64,000 nucleotides of DNA, taken from contig CACJMR010000001.1 in NCBI GenBank assembly GCA_902594605.1, positions 1 through 64,000 on the forward strand. The letters are read 5' to 3'. Under the pieces are notes generated by a model. The model was not told where the DNA came from, made no database searches, and saw only the letters and a program-made list of their open reading frames with translations. Source of the stretch: an uncultured Pelagibacteraceae bacterium (GTDB taxonomy: Bacteria > Pseudomonadota > Alphaproteobacteria > Pelagibacterales > Pelagibacteraceae). Shown here piece by piece: positions 27,200 through 37,111 of this stretch (its first letter is position 1; each line of letters starts with the position of its first letter). A program made the translations under genes and the position numbers.

Positions 27200-27228
27200 T
27201 ATAAAACCAAAAACTGTGTGCGTGTTAA
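27200..27228 (-). promoter_or_regulatory. Candidate sigma-70 promoter for rpsB-tsf
   Basis: On the minus strand TTAACA (27223-27228) is followed after 17 bases by TTTATA (27200-27205), a good -35/-10 pair at the ideal spacing. Transcription would begin at the edge of the structured leader, about 27192-27196, between dnaE and rpsB. Such matches are frequent in AT-rich DNA, so confidence is moderate. Confidence 0.5.
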
Positions 27229-27279
27229 TTTAATTTGAGAAGTATTTACAAATATTTACTAAATATAACAAGCGATTAT

Positions 27280-30200
27280 TTAGTTAATTATTGCCTGAAT
27301 TTCTTGATTTCTTAAAAGATTTAAAGATTTTCTGTCCAATTTACGTGGATTTTTCAATCTAAATTGAAGGATATCATCTCCTTCAACTAAATCAATATTT
27401 ACGACAGTTTTGCCTTCATCTTTCAAGATTGTAGATATTTTTTTTATTTGTTCCTCAGAATTTAGTTTGAATGAAACCTCGTTTATAGGACTATTTAATA
27501 AATTTTTGAGAGAAGCTATTTTTTGGACATTAATTCTAGTAAGTCGGTTTACATCATTAGAAACATTTTTGAATAATGTTAAAATTAGAGAGTTACCCTC
27601 TTTCAAAATTTCTCTGTTTAATTCTAAAATATCTGAGAAAATAAAAAGTTCAAATACACTTGATAAATCTGTTAATTTTAAAACAGCATAAGAATTTCCT
27701 TTTGCTGTTTTTCTTTCTTGTACCTTTAACAATGTTGCAGCAATATTAGAGTCTTTTAAATCTTCTTTTGAAATAAAACTTGAATAATTTGTTATTTTAT
27801 AATCACTAAAAATTTCTTTGAACTGATTTAATGGATGATCTGAAATAAAAAAACCTACTGCTTCAAATTCTTTTGATAATCTCTCTTCAAATTTCCAATC
27901 TTCAGTTTTAATTAAAATATCATCCTGCGAATTTTCATCTTCTGAGAATAAATCAATCTGATTAGTAGATTTATTCTCAAATATATTTTTGCTTTTAGCT
28001 ATCATACCTGGAATTGAGTCATGCAAAGCTTGTCTATTTGAGTTTAAATTATCAAATGCACCAGCTTTAACCAAACCTTCTAATTGAAGTTTATTTATAT
28101 CTTTTGGATTTACTCTATTTATAAAATCATGAACTGACTCAAATTTTCCATTTAAAATTCTTTCCTCAACTATATTTGATATTGCCTCATAACCTACAGC
28201 TTTAATTCCTCCTAAAGCGTAATAAAATTTATTATCAATTGTTCTAAAATCTGCAAAACATTCATTTATATCAGGACGAATAACTTCAACTTTTAATCTT
28301 TTTAATTCCTCATAAAACTCACTTAATTTATTTTGATTTGAAATATCCATAGTCATTGATGCTGCAATGAACTCATTTGGATAATATGTTTTTAAAAATG
28401 CAGTTTGGTAAGAAATAATTGCATATGCAGCAGCGTGACTTTTATTAAAGCCATATTCTGCAAATGGTTCAATTTTTAAAAAAATTCCAGCGGCAACATC
28501 TTTTGCTATTCCGTTTTTAACAGCTCCTGCAATAAACCCTTGTTTCTGTTTTTCAAGTTCTGCTCTTTTCTTTTTACCCATTGCTCTTCTCAAAAGATCA
28601 GCTTGTCCAGCTGTAAATCCAGACAATTTTTGTGCAATTTGCATTACCTGTTCTTGATAAATAATTACGCCATAAGTTGGTTTTAAAATATCTTCTAGAA
28701 GTGGGTGTAAATAATCTGGTTTTTGTTTTCCATGTTTGCAGTCATTATATGTTGGAATATTGCTCATTGGCCCCGGTCTGTATAGAGCAACTAAGGCAAT
28801 AATATCTTCAATATGGTTTGGTTTCATTTGAATTAAGGCTTCTCTCATACCAGCACTCTCAATTTGGAATAAGCCAACTGTTTTACCTGTTGACATTAGA
28901 TCAAAAACTTTTTGATCTTCGTAACTTATTTTTTCTATATTAAAATTTTTAATTTTTTTTCTTACAAGTTTTTGGGTATTGTTAATTACGGTAAGGGTTT
29001 TTAAACCCAAAAAGTCAAATTTTACTAAACCTGCATTTTCCGCAGAGTACATATCAAATTGTGTAGATGGTAATAATAAATCTGCGGAAACATCCTTATA
29101 CAAAGGAACAACTTCAGTAAGTTTTTTATCTGCTATTACTACTCCAGCGGCATGGGTGGCAACATTCCTGTTTAGACCTTCTAATTTTAAAGATAGATCA
29201 GTAAGTTTTTTTACCCTTGGATCATCATTAATAAGTTTTTGTAATCGTGGCTCTCCTGCAATGCACTGAGTTAAATTTTGTGGTCTGGACGGATCAAAAG
29301 GTATCATTTTTGAAATACTATCAACAAATCCATATGCTAGTCCCAAAACTCTTCCAACGTCTCTAATTACCATTCGTGCTTTTAATTTACCAAATGTTAT
29401 AATGTGAGCTACACTGTCTTTATATTTTGTAGTTAGATACTCAAAAACTTGATCTCTTTTATCCTCGCAAAAATCTATATCAAAATCTGGCATTGAAATT
29501 CTATCTGGATTTAAAAATCTTTCAAAAATAAGATTAAATTTTATTGGATCAACATCTGTAATTGATAAACACCAAGCTACTAATGAGCCAGCACCTGAGC
29601 CTCTTCCAGGACCTACAGGGATATCATTATTTTTAGCCCATTTTATGTAGTCAGCGACTATGAGAAAATAACTAGAATATTTCATTTCTATAATGATAGA
29701 AAGTTCATGATTAAGCCTATCTTTATATTCTTTATATGAATTGTTATTTTCCAAATCTTTATCACTTAAATTAAAAATCTTATTGAATTTAACTTTTAAT
29801 CCCTCCATTGAATCTTTTTTTAATATTTCATCTGCATTTCCATCTTTATCACTGCTAATATTAGGCAATATTGGGTTTGAAAATAACGGTCTATAACTAC
29901 ATCTTAATGGAAAATTATAATTATTTTCTAAAGCCTCAGGTAAGTCAACAAATAATTCTGACATCTCTGAGTTAGTTTTTAAATAATGTTGATCTGTTAA
30001 TCTTAATCTGTTTTTTTCATTTACATACGTCTTGTTACCTATACAAATTAAAGCGTCGTGAGCTTCATACATTTCTTTATCTAAGTAAAAAACTTCATTA
30101 GTCGCGATAATTGGTATTTCAAGGTCTAAAGATTTTTTTAAATTAAATTTTTCAAATTCAATTTCATTTGTGTCATTATGTCTTTGAATCTCTATATAAA

Positions 30201-30696
30201 ATCTATCTCTGAAAGTTTTTTTAATTTTACTATAAATCTCATCAATTTCAGTTAACTTTCCTTTATCAAATAATTTACCAAACAAACCAAAAACAGTTCC
30301 TGAAAATACAGCAAATCCCTCAGAATTATTTAATAATAATTCAAAATCTATATGGGGATCTGATAATTCGTCGTTATTTAAATACGAAAAAGATGAAAGT
30401 TCTATTATATTTTTATATCCAACTTCATTGAGGGCAAACAAAGGGAGCAAACCTGTTGTGTCTCCGATTTTAAAGTTAATTTGAGTTCCGATTATTGGTT
30501 GAGTTCCAGACTTTGAAATCTTTTCAGCAAATTCAAGCGCACCACATAAATTTGAAGTGTCACACAAACCAAGCGATTTTATTTTATTTTTCTTCGAATA
30601 TTCTTGTAAATCATCAATTCTAGCTGCTCCTTCACAAATAGAATATTGAGTATGAATTTTAAGATGATTGAAATTTTGTGAGACAGACTCAGACAT
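27280..30696 (-). CDS. dnaE: DNA polymerase III alpha subunit
   Basis: 1138 residues, full length. An N-terminal PHP domain (starting FNHLKIHTQYSICEGA) is followed by the polymerase domain with GPGRGSGAGSLVAWCL and catalytic Asp residues in MPDFDIDFCEDKR. Then come the RNVATHAAGVVIA and GLFQIESAGMRE segments, the YGFNKSHAAAYA stretch, and C-terminal OB-fold and tau-binding parts. It is the replicative polymerase catalytic subunit. It overlaps lolD by 8 bases at the start. Confidence 0.97.
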   Translation of the reverse strand: MSESVSQNFNHLKIHTQYSICEGAARIDDLQEYSKKNKIKSLGLCDTSNLCGALEFAEKISKSGTQPIIGTQINFKIGDTTGLLPLFALNEVGYKNIIELSSFSYLNNDELSDPHIDFELLLNNSEGFAVFSGTVFGLFGKLFDKGKLTEIDEIYSKIKKTFRDRFYIEIQRHNDTNEIEFEKFNLKKSLDLEIPIIATNEVFYLDKEMYEAHDALICIGNKTYVNEKNRLRLTDQHYLKTNSEMSELFVDLPEALENNYNFPLRCSYRPLFSNPILPNISSDKDGNADEILKKDSMEGLKVKFNKIFNLSDKDLENNNSYKEYKDRLNHELSIIIEMKYSSYFLIVADYIKWAKNNDIPVGPGRGSGAGSLVAWCLSITDVDPIKFNLIFERFLNPDRISMPDFDIDFCEDKRDQVFEYLTTKYKDSVAHIITFGKLKARMVIRDVGRVLGLAYGFVDSISKMIPFDPSRPQNLTQCIAGEPRLQKLINDDPRVKKLTDLSLKLEGLNRNVATHAAGVVIADKKLTEVVPLYKDVSADLLLPSTQFDMYSAENAGLVKFDFLGLKTLTVINNTQKLVRKKIKNFNIEKISYEDQKVFDLMSTGKTVGLFQIESAGMREALIQMKPNHIEDIIALVALYRPGPMSNIPTYNDCKHGKQKPDYLHPLLEDILKPTYGVIIYQEQVMQIAQKLSGFTAGQADLLRRAMGKKKRAELEKQKQGFIAGAVKNGIAKDVAAGIFLKIEPFAEYGFNKSHAAAYAIISYQTAFLKTYYPNEFIAASMTMDISNQNKLSEFYEELKRLKVEVIRPDINECFADFRTIDNKFYYALGGIKAVGYEAISNIVEERILNGKFESVHDFINRVNPKDINKLQLEGLVKAGAFDNLNSNRQALHDSIPGMIAKSKNIFENKSTNQIDLFSEDENSQDDILIKTEDWKFEERLSKEFEAVGFFISDHPLNQFKEIFSDYKITNYSSFISKEDLKDSNIAATLLKVQERKTAKGNSYAVLKLTDLSSVFELFIFSDILELNREILKEGNSLILTLFKNVSNDVNRLTRINVQKIASLKNLLNSPINEVSFKLNSEEQIKKISTILKDEGKTVVNIDLVEGDDILQFRLKNPRKLDRKSLNLLRNQEIQAIIN

Positions 30697-31366
30697 TAGA
30701 CGATTTTATACTACCATCTTTCATCTCCAATAGGCAATCTGCCTTATTAGCAAAGAATCTATTATGAGTTGCAAATATAATAAGTCTATCCGACCTTTTT
30801 TGTTTATATAAAAGTTCAAAAACATCTTTTGCAGTTTCCATATCCAAACTTCCAGTTGGCTCATCCGCTAAGATTATTTCAGGATTATTTACAATTGCTC
30901 TTGCTATAGCAACTCTTTGAGCCTCACCACCTGATAATTGAGACGGAAAGTGATTTGCCCTCTTAGAAAGACCAATTTTTTTGAGTAATTTTTCTGCATT
31001 AGATATTGCTAATTCTTTATTTTCATTAATTGCAAGTGAAGCCAAATAAATATTTTCTAAAGCAGTAAAATCTGGGAGAAGATTATTTTGTTGATAAACG
31101 ATACCAATTTTTTTTGATCTAAAAATATCATTTTTTTCAGATTCATTAAAATTTACAGGAATTTTATCAAAATGGATTGACCCAGATGATGGTCTATCGA
31201 TCAATGAAATTAAATTTAAGAGAGTTGATTTACCTGACCCAGATGGTCCCATTATAGAATAGCTTTTACCTTTATCAAATTTTTGAGAAAGATTTTTTAA
31301 TACTTTAACTGTTTTTTCAGTTTTAAAAGTTTTAAATATTTTTTTTAATTCAAGAAAATTATTCAT
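30689..31366 (-). CDS. lolD: Lipoprotein-releasing ABC transporter ATPase LolD
   Basis: 225 residues. Walker A GPSGSGKSTLL, Q-loop VYQQNNLLPDFTA, signature LSGGEAQRVAIARAI, Walker B EIILADEPTG and the H-loop ATHN are complete. It powers extraction of lipoproteins from the inner membrane to LolA. It is paired with the permease gene upstream (8-base overlap). Confidence 0.93.
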   Translation of the reverse strand: MNNFLELKKIFKTFKTEKTVKVLKNLSQKFDKGKSYSIMGPSGSGKSTLLNLISLIDRPSSGSIHFDKIPVNFNESEKNDIFRSKKIGIVYQQNNLLPDFTALENIYLASLAINENKELAISNAEKLLKKIGLSKRANHFPSQLSGGEAQRVAIARAIVNNPEIILADEPTGSLDMETAKDVFELLYKQKRSDRLIIFATHNRFFANKADCLLEMKDGSIKSSNV

Positions 31367-32591
31367 ATTTTAAAGATTTAATTGGATCCAGTTTGGCTGC
31401 TTTAAAGGCAGGAAAAATTGAAACTATTATTGTTATAATTATTGAACAAATTGATATTAAAAAAATTGATATTGGATCTATTTCTGAAGGCATCTTGCTT
31501 AAAAAATAAATCTCCTCTGGAAATAAACTTATATTAAATGTTGAGCTAAGAAATTCTCTTAAATTCTCTATGTAAAGAGAAAACGTTACACCTAAAAAAA
31601 TTCCGAAAATAGTAGCTGATGTTCCTATTATTACACCTACTAAAAAAAAAATTTTTACAATTGAATTATTTAACACACCGATTGACTTTAAAATTGCGAT
31701 ATCTCTTGTTTTGTTTTTAACTAAAATTGTTAAACCGGAAATTATATTAAAGGCTGCAACAATAATTATTAAAGATAAGATAATAAACATTACATTTCTT
31801 TCTACTTTTAAAGCAGAAAATAATGAACTATTCATATCAGCCCAACTAACAACAAATTCTTCATCAAAAATTTCTTGGACAATAAATTTTTGCTGCTCAA
31901 TATTATTTGGGTTTTTTAAATAAATTTCTAAATTTCTATCCTCTGACTTATAGTCAAAAAAATCCTCAAGAGTACTTAAGTTAATAAATGCTACATTGTT
32001 ATCAAACTCAGCCAAACCACTATTGTAAATTGATGCTACCAAAAAAGTTTTTTGTTTTGGCATACTACCAATAATTGTTTCTACACCTGATGGTGAAAGT
32101 AAAGTTAATTCATCACCTATTTTTAGATCTAAAGAAAAACTTAATTCATTGCCTATAGAAATATAGTTTCTATTTAATTTACCTTTGTTCCCTTTAAATT
32201 TTTCATTTTTGACAACTTGTAAACTTGGAAAGTCATTTGTTTTATATCCACGTAATACTACACCTTTTGATGCATTGTTTTTAAGTATAATAGCTTCACC
32301 AGAATTACTTAAAATAATATTTTCTGAAATTACTTTTAAATTTTTTTTATTTATTTTTTTTTCATCAATTGGATTTCCATAAGTTTTAACAGTTATGTGT
32401 GAATTAAAGCCTACTATTTTATTAATCAGCTCAGTCCTAAATCCATTCATAACTGACATCACAATAATAAGAACTGCAACTCCAAGGCTTATTCCTATAA
32501 AAGAAAAAATAGATATAACATTCAAAAAGCCATCTTTTTTTCTGGCTTTTAAAAATCTAAAAGTAATTTCTTTTTCTAAAGTAGAAATCAA
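31359..32591 (-). CDS. lolC: Lipoprotein-releasing ABC transporter permease (LolC/LolE family)
   Basis: 410 residues with the MacB/FtsX-type layout: one N-terminal transmembrane helix (about 22-45, with SVMNGFRTEL after it), a large periplasmic domain (about 46-265), and three C-terminal helices. It starts with TTG (overlapping the proS stop as TTGA); the family N-terminus (TFRFLKARKKDGFLN) needs this upstream start. A single LolC/E-type permease probably works as a homodimer with LolD, as usual in Alphaproteobacteria. Confidence 0.9.
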   Translation of the reverse strand: MISTLEKEITFRFLKARKKDGFLNVISIFSFIGISLGVAVLIIVMSVMNGFRTELINKIVGFNSHITVKTYGNPIDEKKINKKNLKVISENIILSNSGEAIILKNNASKGVVLRGYKTNDFPSLQVVKNEKFKGNKGKLNRNYISIGNELSFSLDLKIGDELTLLSPSGVETIIGSMPKQKTFLVASIYNSGLAEFDNNVAFINLSTLEDFFDYKSEDRNLEIYLKNPNNIEQQKFIVQEIFDEEFVVSWADMNSSLFSALKVERNVMFIILSLIIIVAAFNIISGLTILVKNKTRDIAILKSIGVLNNSIVKIFFLVGVIIGTSATIFGIFLGVTFSLYIENLREFLSSTFNISLFPEEIYFLSKMPSEIDPISIFLISICSIIITIIVSIFPAFKAAKLDPIKSLKYE

Positions 32592-33922
32592 ATTGAATTT
32601 TTTTGTTTAGTTATAATTTCTATAATTTTACTTAGTGATAAATTTTGAGTTTCACCACCAGTTTCCTTGAACTCTAATAAATCACCCTCACTTTTCTTAC
32701 CAATAATAATTTGATATGGGGCACCAATTAAATTCATTTTTTTAATTTTTGATGAGAAATTCTCATCTGTATCATCAATGATTGAATCTATATTATTTTT
32801 GAGTAATTCTATATTGATATTATTTGCTTTATCTAAAGCTGTGGTGTCATTTTTATTTATCATAGGTATTAAAGCAATATCATAAGGAGCAACAGACAAT
32901 GGCCATTTCATGATTTCATTTTTATCATCATATTTTGCCTCAATTATTGCCCCTACTAACCTTGATACACCAATTCCATAAGAACCCATTTTAACAAAAT
33001 CTTTTTTTCCTCCTGGTAAATCAACAGATGCTCCCATTGGTTTTGAATACTTGTCACCAAAATAAAATATATGACCTACTTCAATACCTTTTGTGATCAA
33101 TTGATTTTCCTTAGAAACAATTTTTTCAAACTCTTCTTTATTAAACTTTTCATCAGTTACAGCATAAAACTGTTCATATTTTTTTCTCATACTTTCCAAT
33201 GATACTTTTTCTATTTCAGTATCATCACTATCAAGATCGAATATTCTTTTATCTGTGAAAATTTTACTTTCTCCGGTATCAGCAAGAATAATAAATTCAT
33301 GAGATAAGTTTCCACCTATAGGTCCTGTATCAGCAGCCATGGGTATTGCTGTCAAAGATAATCTTTTAAATGTTCTTAAATAAGAAAGAAAGAATTTATT
33401 ATAAGAATAAAAAGCTTCTTCATCTGATACATCAAATGAATAGGCATCTTTCATATAAAATTCTCTACCACGCATAATTCCAAATCTAGGTCTAATTTCA
33501 TCTCTGAACTTCCATTGAATATGATACATAAGTTGGGGGAGTGATTTATAAGATTTTATTGAAGATCTAAAAATTTCAGTAACTTGCTCTTCATTGGTTG
33601 GTCCATATAACATTTCTCTATTTTGACGGTCGGTTATTCTTAACATCTCTTCACCATAATCGTCATAACGACCACTTTCTTTCCAAATTTCGCTGGATTG
33701 AATTGTTGGCATTAATATTTCTTGAGCTCCAATTTTGTTTTGTTCTTGTCTGACAATGTCTTCTATTTTTTTCATTACCTTAAAACCTAAAGGTAACCAT
33801 GAATAAATTCCTGCTGAGGCTTGCTTAATCATACCTACTCTCAACATCAGTTGATGAGATTTAATTTTTGCTTCTGAGGGATTATTTTTTAATATTGGTA
33901 TAAATGAATTTGATAAAAGCAT
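32588..33922 (-). CDS. proS: Prolyl-tRNA synthetase (short alphaproteobacterial form)
   Basis: 444 residues, class II synthetase. Visible pieces are QASAGIYSWLPLG, GPTNEEQVTEIFRS, the motif 2 region with FRDEIRPRFGIMRGREFYMKD, and the motif 3 area SYGIGVSRLVGA, followed by the anticodon-binding domain. It lacks most of the ~180-residue editing insertion of longer bacterial ProRS, which is normal for Alphaproteobacteria. The DUF1467 gene ends 1 base upstream of its start. Confidence 0.95.
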   Translation of the reverse strand: MLLSNSFIPILKNNPSEAKIKSHQLMLRVGMIKQASAGIYSWLPLGFKVMKKIEDIVRQEQNKIGAQEILMPTIQSSEIWKESGRYDDYGEEMLRITDRQNREMLYGPTNEEQVTEIFRSSIKSYKSLPQLMYHIQWKFRDEIRPRFGIMRGREFYMKDAYSFDVSDEEAFYSYNKFFLSYLRTFKRLSLTAIPMAADTGPIGGNLSHEFIILADTGESKIFTDKRIFDLDSDDTEIEKVSLESMRKKYEQFYAVTDEKFNKEEFEKIVSKENQLITKGIEVGHIFYFGDKYSKPMGASVDLPGGKKDFVKMGSYGIGVSRLVGAIIEAKYDDKNEIMKWPLSVAPYDIALIPMINKNDTTALDKANNINIELLKNNIDSIIDDTDENFSSKIKKMNLIGAPYQIIIGKKSEGDLLEFKETGGETQNLSLSKIIEIITKQKNSI

Positions 33923-33923
33923 C

Positions 33924-34169
33924 TTAATTAATCATATTTCTTAAATTTAAATATTCAAATTTAATTAATAAGTAAATTATTGTGAAAATGACAGTAGTAA
34001 TTCCAGTGCAATAAAGGAATTTTTTCAGCATTTTTGGATTTTCAGGTGAGCCAGGATCCTCACCATCAATTTTTACAGTCTTTGTTCGATTCACATCAAT
34101 AGGTAGGATAGCAAAAAAAACTATCCACCATATAATTATATAGATAATAGCTAAGCCTGTTGCGCTCAT
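33924..34169 (-). CDS. DUF1467 family small membrane protein
   Basis: 81 residues with two transmembrane helices (about 5-23 and 50-70). They are joined by a short loop containing LPIDVNRTKTV and a GEDPGSPENP stretch, the pattern of DUF1467 proteins. The function is unknown. Its position between proS and the RNase J gene is conserved in Alphaproteobacteria. It overlaps the rnj stop by one base. Confidence 0.82.
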   Translation of the reverse strand: MSATGLAIIYIIIWWIVFFAILPIDVNRTKTVKIDGEDPGSPENPKMLKKFLYCTGITTVIFTIIYLLIKFEYLNLRNMIN

Positions 34170-35827
34170 TAAATTCTTACTAAATTGATATTGGTAAAAG
34201 GTTTTTTCCCTGTTCTCTCTTTAGAAAATTTTCTACAGGCAATTTTTAACGCATCAATAAGATTGTGTTCTTGTTGTTTGTTTCCAATTTTAAAAGTTCT
34301 AGAAGTTTTCTCTATTTCCTCTTCTAATCCATAAACAAAATCATCTCGATCATCTACAGGTAAACCACGAAATGAAAGTATAGGGTTATTATGTATATTT
34401 CCTTTGGGTGTAATCATTATTGTTACCTCAAGATATCCATTAGCACTTAAATTTTTCCTATCTTTTATTGATTGTGAATCTGGATCAACACTTACACTGC
34501 CATCTAAATAAAGTCTGCCGCTCGGAGCCTTGTCATGTACTTCAGGCATTTCGCCTGGATATAACTTAACAATATCACCATTTTCAACTTGAACTGGATG
34601 TGGCACTTGCATTTCTTTTGCAAAATTAATGTGCTCTATCATATGTCTATGTTCACCGTGTACAGGTATTACACATCTAGGTTTTACCCATTGATACATC
34701 TCTTTAAGATCTTCTCTATTTGGATGTCCAGAAACATGAACGAATTCTGTTTCTTCAGATATTACTTCTATTCCATCCTTAACAAGTTGATTGTGAAGTT
34801 TATAAAGTTTTTTTTCATTACCAGGAATAATTTTTGAAGAAAAAATTACTGCATCACCCTTTTCAATAAAAACATCTGGATGAGCATAACTAGAAATTCT
34901 CATCATTGCACCCATGGGTTCGCCTTGACTTCCAGTACATAAATATACAATTTTTTCTCTTGAGAAATTTTTAGCTTCCCTAGGATCAATTGGTTCAATT
35001 GTGTTTTTTAAATATCCACATTGACGTGCAGCTTTATAAATCCGATGCATTGATCTTCCAACTAAAGAGATTTGTCTTCCTGTTTGTTCTGCACAATAAA
35101 AAGCTGTCTCCATTCTAGCTACGTTTGAAGCAAAAGATGTTATGATAACTCTTTTTTTTAATCGAGACATAACGTTTAACATATTTTTTCTTACATCTAA
35201 TTCTGAACCTGATCTACCAGCGCTAAAAACATTTGTTGAATCACAAATCATTGCTAGAACGCCCTCTTCACCAATTTCCTTTAATCTTTTTTCGTTTATA
35301 TTGTCGCCAATTAAAGGATTTGGATCTACCTTCCAATCTCCAGTATGCAAAATAACTCCTGCAGGAGTTTTTATTCTAAGTCCGTTTGGTTCTAATATAG
35401 AATGCGTTAAGGTAATGTATTCAATTTCAAATGGATCTAGAGAAACCTTTCCATTTAACTGAACAATCTGTAAATCATTAGTTATATTGATTTGTTTTTC
35501 CCTAAATTTTTCTTGAATTAATACAGCTGTAAAAGGAGTTGCAAAGATTTTACATTGTAATTTTGGCCATAGATGAGCAATTGCACCAATGTGATCCTCG
35601 TGAGCGTGTGTTAAAACTATTCCTAATAAATTATCTTTTCTTTCTACTATAAATCCAGGATCTGGATAAATTAAGTCAACACCTGGAATAGTATCATCTG
35701 CAAATGTTACCCCTATGTCGACCATAATCCATTTATGATCACTAGGCTTTCCATAGCCGAACAAATTCATATTCATGCCTATTTCGCCTGATCCACCTAA
35801 GGGACAAAATAATAGTTCATCTTTCAT
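34169..35827 (-). CDS. rnj: Ribonuclease J
   Basis: 552 residues, metallo-beta-lactamase/beta-CASP RNase. The metal-binding motif THAHEDHIGAI is near residue 75, HTGDWKVDP follows, and the beta-CASP part has VSGHPNREDL and IPVHGEHRHM. RNase J has 5'-to-3' exonuclease and endonuclease activity and takes part in rRNA and mRNA processing. It sits 4 bases downstream of coaX. Confidence 0.93.
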   Translation of the reverse strand: MKDELLFCPLGGSGEIGMNMNLFGYGKPSDHKWIMVDIGVTFADDTIPGVDLIYPDPGFIVERKDNLLGIVLTHAHEDHIGAIAHLWPKLQCKIFATPFTAVLIQEKFREKQINITNDLQIVQLNGKVSLDPFEIEYITLTHSILEPNGLRIKTPAGVILHTGDWKVDPNPLIGDNINEKRLKEIGEEGVLAMICDSTNVFSAGRSGSELDVRKNMLNVMSRLKKRVIITSFASNVARMETAFYCAEQTGRQISLVGRSMHRIYKAARQCGYLKNTIEPIDPREAKNFSREKIVYLCTGSQGEPMGAMMRISSYAHPDVFIEKGDAVIFSSKIIPGNEKKLYKLHNQLVKDGIEVISEETEFVHVSGHPNREDLKEMYQWVKPRCVIPVHGEHRHMIEHINFAKEMQVPHPVQVENGDIVKLYPGEMPEVHDKAPSGRLYLDGSVSVDPDSQSIKDRKNLSANGYLEVTIMITPKGNIHNNPILSFRGLPVDDRDDFVYGLEEEIEKTSRTFKIGNKQQEHNLIDALKIACRKFSKERTGKKPFTNINLVRI

Positions 35828-35831
35828 ATTA

Positions 35832-36575
35832 TTAAATTAATTTTGAAATCTTTATTAAGCCTTTAATTGTAATATCTTGGTTGTGATTTGCTTTCGTTTT
35901 TATTGAGTTTTTAAATAAATTTGAAAATCCGCCAGTAATAATTACTTTAAAAGATTTTCCGGTCTCCTTCTTAATTAAATTAATAATATTGTCAATCAAA
36001 CCCGCATAACCCCAAAAAAAGCCCGATCTAACAGCTGAGATTGTATTGTTGCCAATGACTTTATTAATCTTTTTTAAATCTATTTTTGGAATCAGAGTTG
36101 CTTTGTCAGATAAGGTATTAAGAGATAATCTCAGACCTGGGGCAATAATTCCTCCATAATAAGTATTTTTAATTAGTACATCAAAAGTTGTTGCTGTACC
36201 AAAGTCTAAAATTATAAAATTGTTTTTATTGTCCATTAAACTTATAGCATTAGTAATTCTATCTGAGCCTACCTGTTTATAATTTACTTTAATTTTTATG
36301 AGTGATTTTAAGTTTAATTTTTTAACCTCATAGCAATTTAATTTAACTTTTTTCGATAAAAATTTATTAATTATAGAAAATGTTTTTGGAACAACACTAC
36401 AAAATAATATTTTTTCAATTTTATTTAATTGAATTTTATTTTTTTTAAATAAACTGTTAAGCTGCTTATTGGTTATAGATTTTGATAAAAAAGTAATTTT
36501 TTTTAAAATTTTATTTTTTTTTGAAACAATACATAATTTTGTTTCTGTATTACCAATATCACCGAGAATATACAT
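35832..36575 (-). CDS. coaX: Type III pantothenate kinase
   Basis: 247 residues, ASKHA fold. ILGDIGNTETKLCIV at the N-terminus matches the phosphate-1 motif, with QVGSDRITNAISL, IILDFGTATTFDVL, GGIIAPGLRLSLNTL and VIITGGFSN further on. It phosphorylates pantothenate in coenzyme A synthesis. In Alphaproteobacteria coaX sits between birA and rnj, as here. Confidence 0.92.
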   Translation of the reverse strand: MYILGDIGNTETKLCIVSKKNKILKKITFLSKSITNKQLNSLFKKNKIQLNKIEKILFCSVVPKTFSIINKFLSKKVKLNCYEVKKLNLKSLIKIKVNYKQVGSDRITNAISLMDNKNNFIILDFGTATTFDVLIKNTYYGGIIAPGLRLSLNTLSDKATLIPKIDLKKINKVIGNNTISAVRSGFFWGYAGLIDNIINLIKKETGKSFKVIITGGFSNLFKNSIKTKANHNQDITIKGLIKISKLI

Positions 36576-36577
36576 TA

Positions 36578-37111
36578 TTAAATTTTATACAGTTTAGATA
36601 AATTTTTTTCAAAAAGTTGTTTTAATTTATTTTCTACAATTAATTTACTAATACTTTTTTTAGTTACCTCTTGCAAGTTTGTAGCAGGATAATTCCTAAT
36701 AATTGGACTTTTTTTAATATTAATACCTATACCAGTAATTAAAAATTTTTTATCTCTTACAAATATGACTTCTTGTAAAATGCCACTAATTTTTTTTTTT
36801 TCAATTAATAAGTCGTTCGGTTTTTTAAATAAAATTTTTTTACTTGTAAATGATGAGAGTAATTTTTTGACTAAAAGACAATTGATTTTTGTTATAGCAT
36901 TAATCGATAGTTTCGTTTTATTTAATTCATTGAAAAAAGAGATAAATAAATTTCCTTTCGATGATATCCATTTTCTTCCATACTGTCCTCTACCATTTAA
37001 TTGTGTTTCAGCAACAACCATACCTAAGTTGTATTTAGTTTCTTTAATAATTCTTATTGCAGTATTATTTGTGCTTTTAACTTTTTTAAATTTAAATTTT
37101 TTAAATTTCAT
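36578..37111 (-). CDS. birA: Biotin-[acetyl-CoA-carboxylase] ligase, minimal form
   Basis: 177 residues: only the catalytic biotin protein ligase domain with a short C-terminus, lacking the N-terminal helix-turn-helix of regulatory BirA. STNNTAIRI and ISGILQEVIF are typical. The biotin loop reads GRGQYGRKW where GRGRxGRxW is common, and the substrate motif reads KKPNDLL where KWPND is usual. These changes may be lineage-specific. It attaches biotin to the carboxylase carrier protein. It overlaps the nuoN stop by one base. Confidence 0.87.
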   Translation of the reverse strand: MKFKKFKFKKVKSTNNTAIRIIKETKYNLGMVVAETQLNGRGQYGRKWISSKGNLFISFFNELNKTKLSINAITKINCLLVKKLLSSFTSKKILFKKPNDLLIEKKKISGILQEVIFVRDKKFLITGIGINIKKSPIIRNYPATNLQEVTKKSISKLIVENKLKQLFEKNLSKLYKI

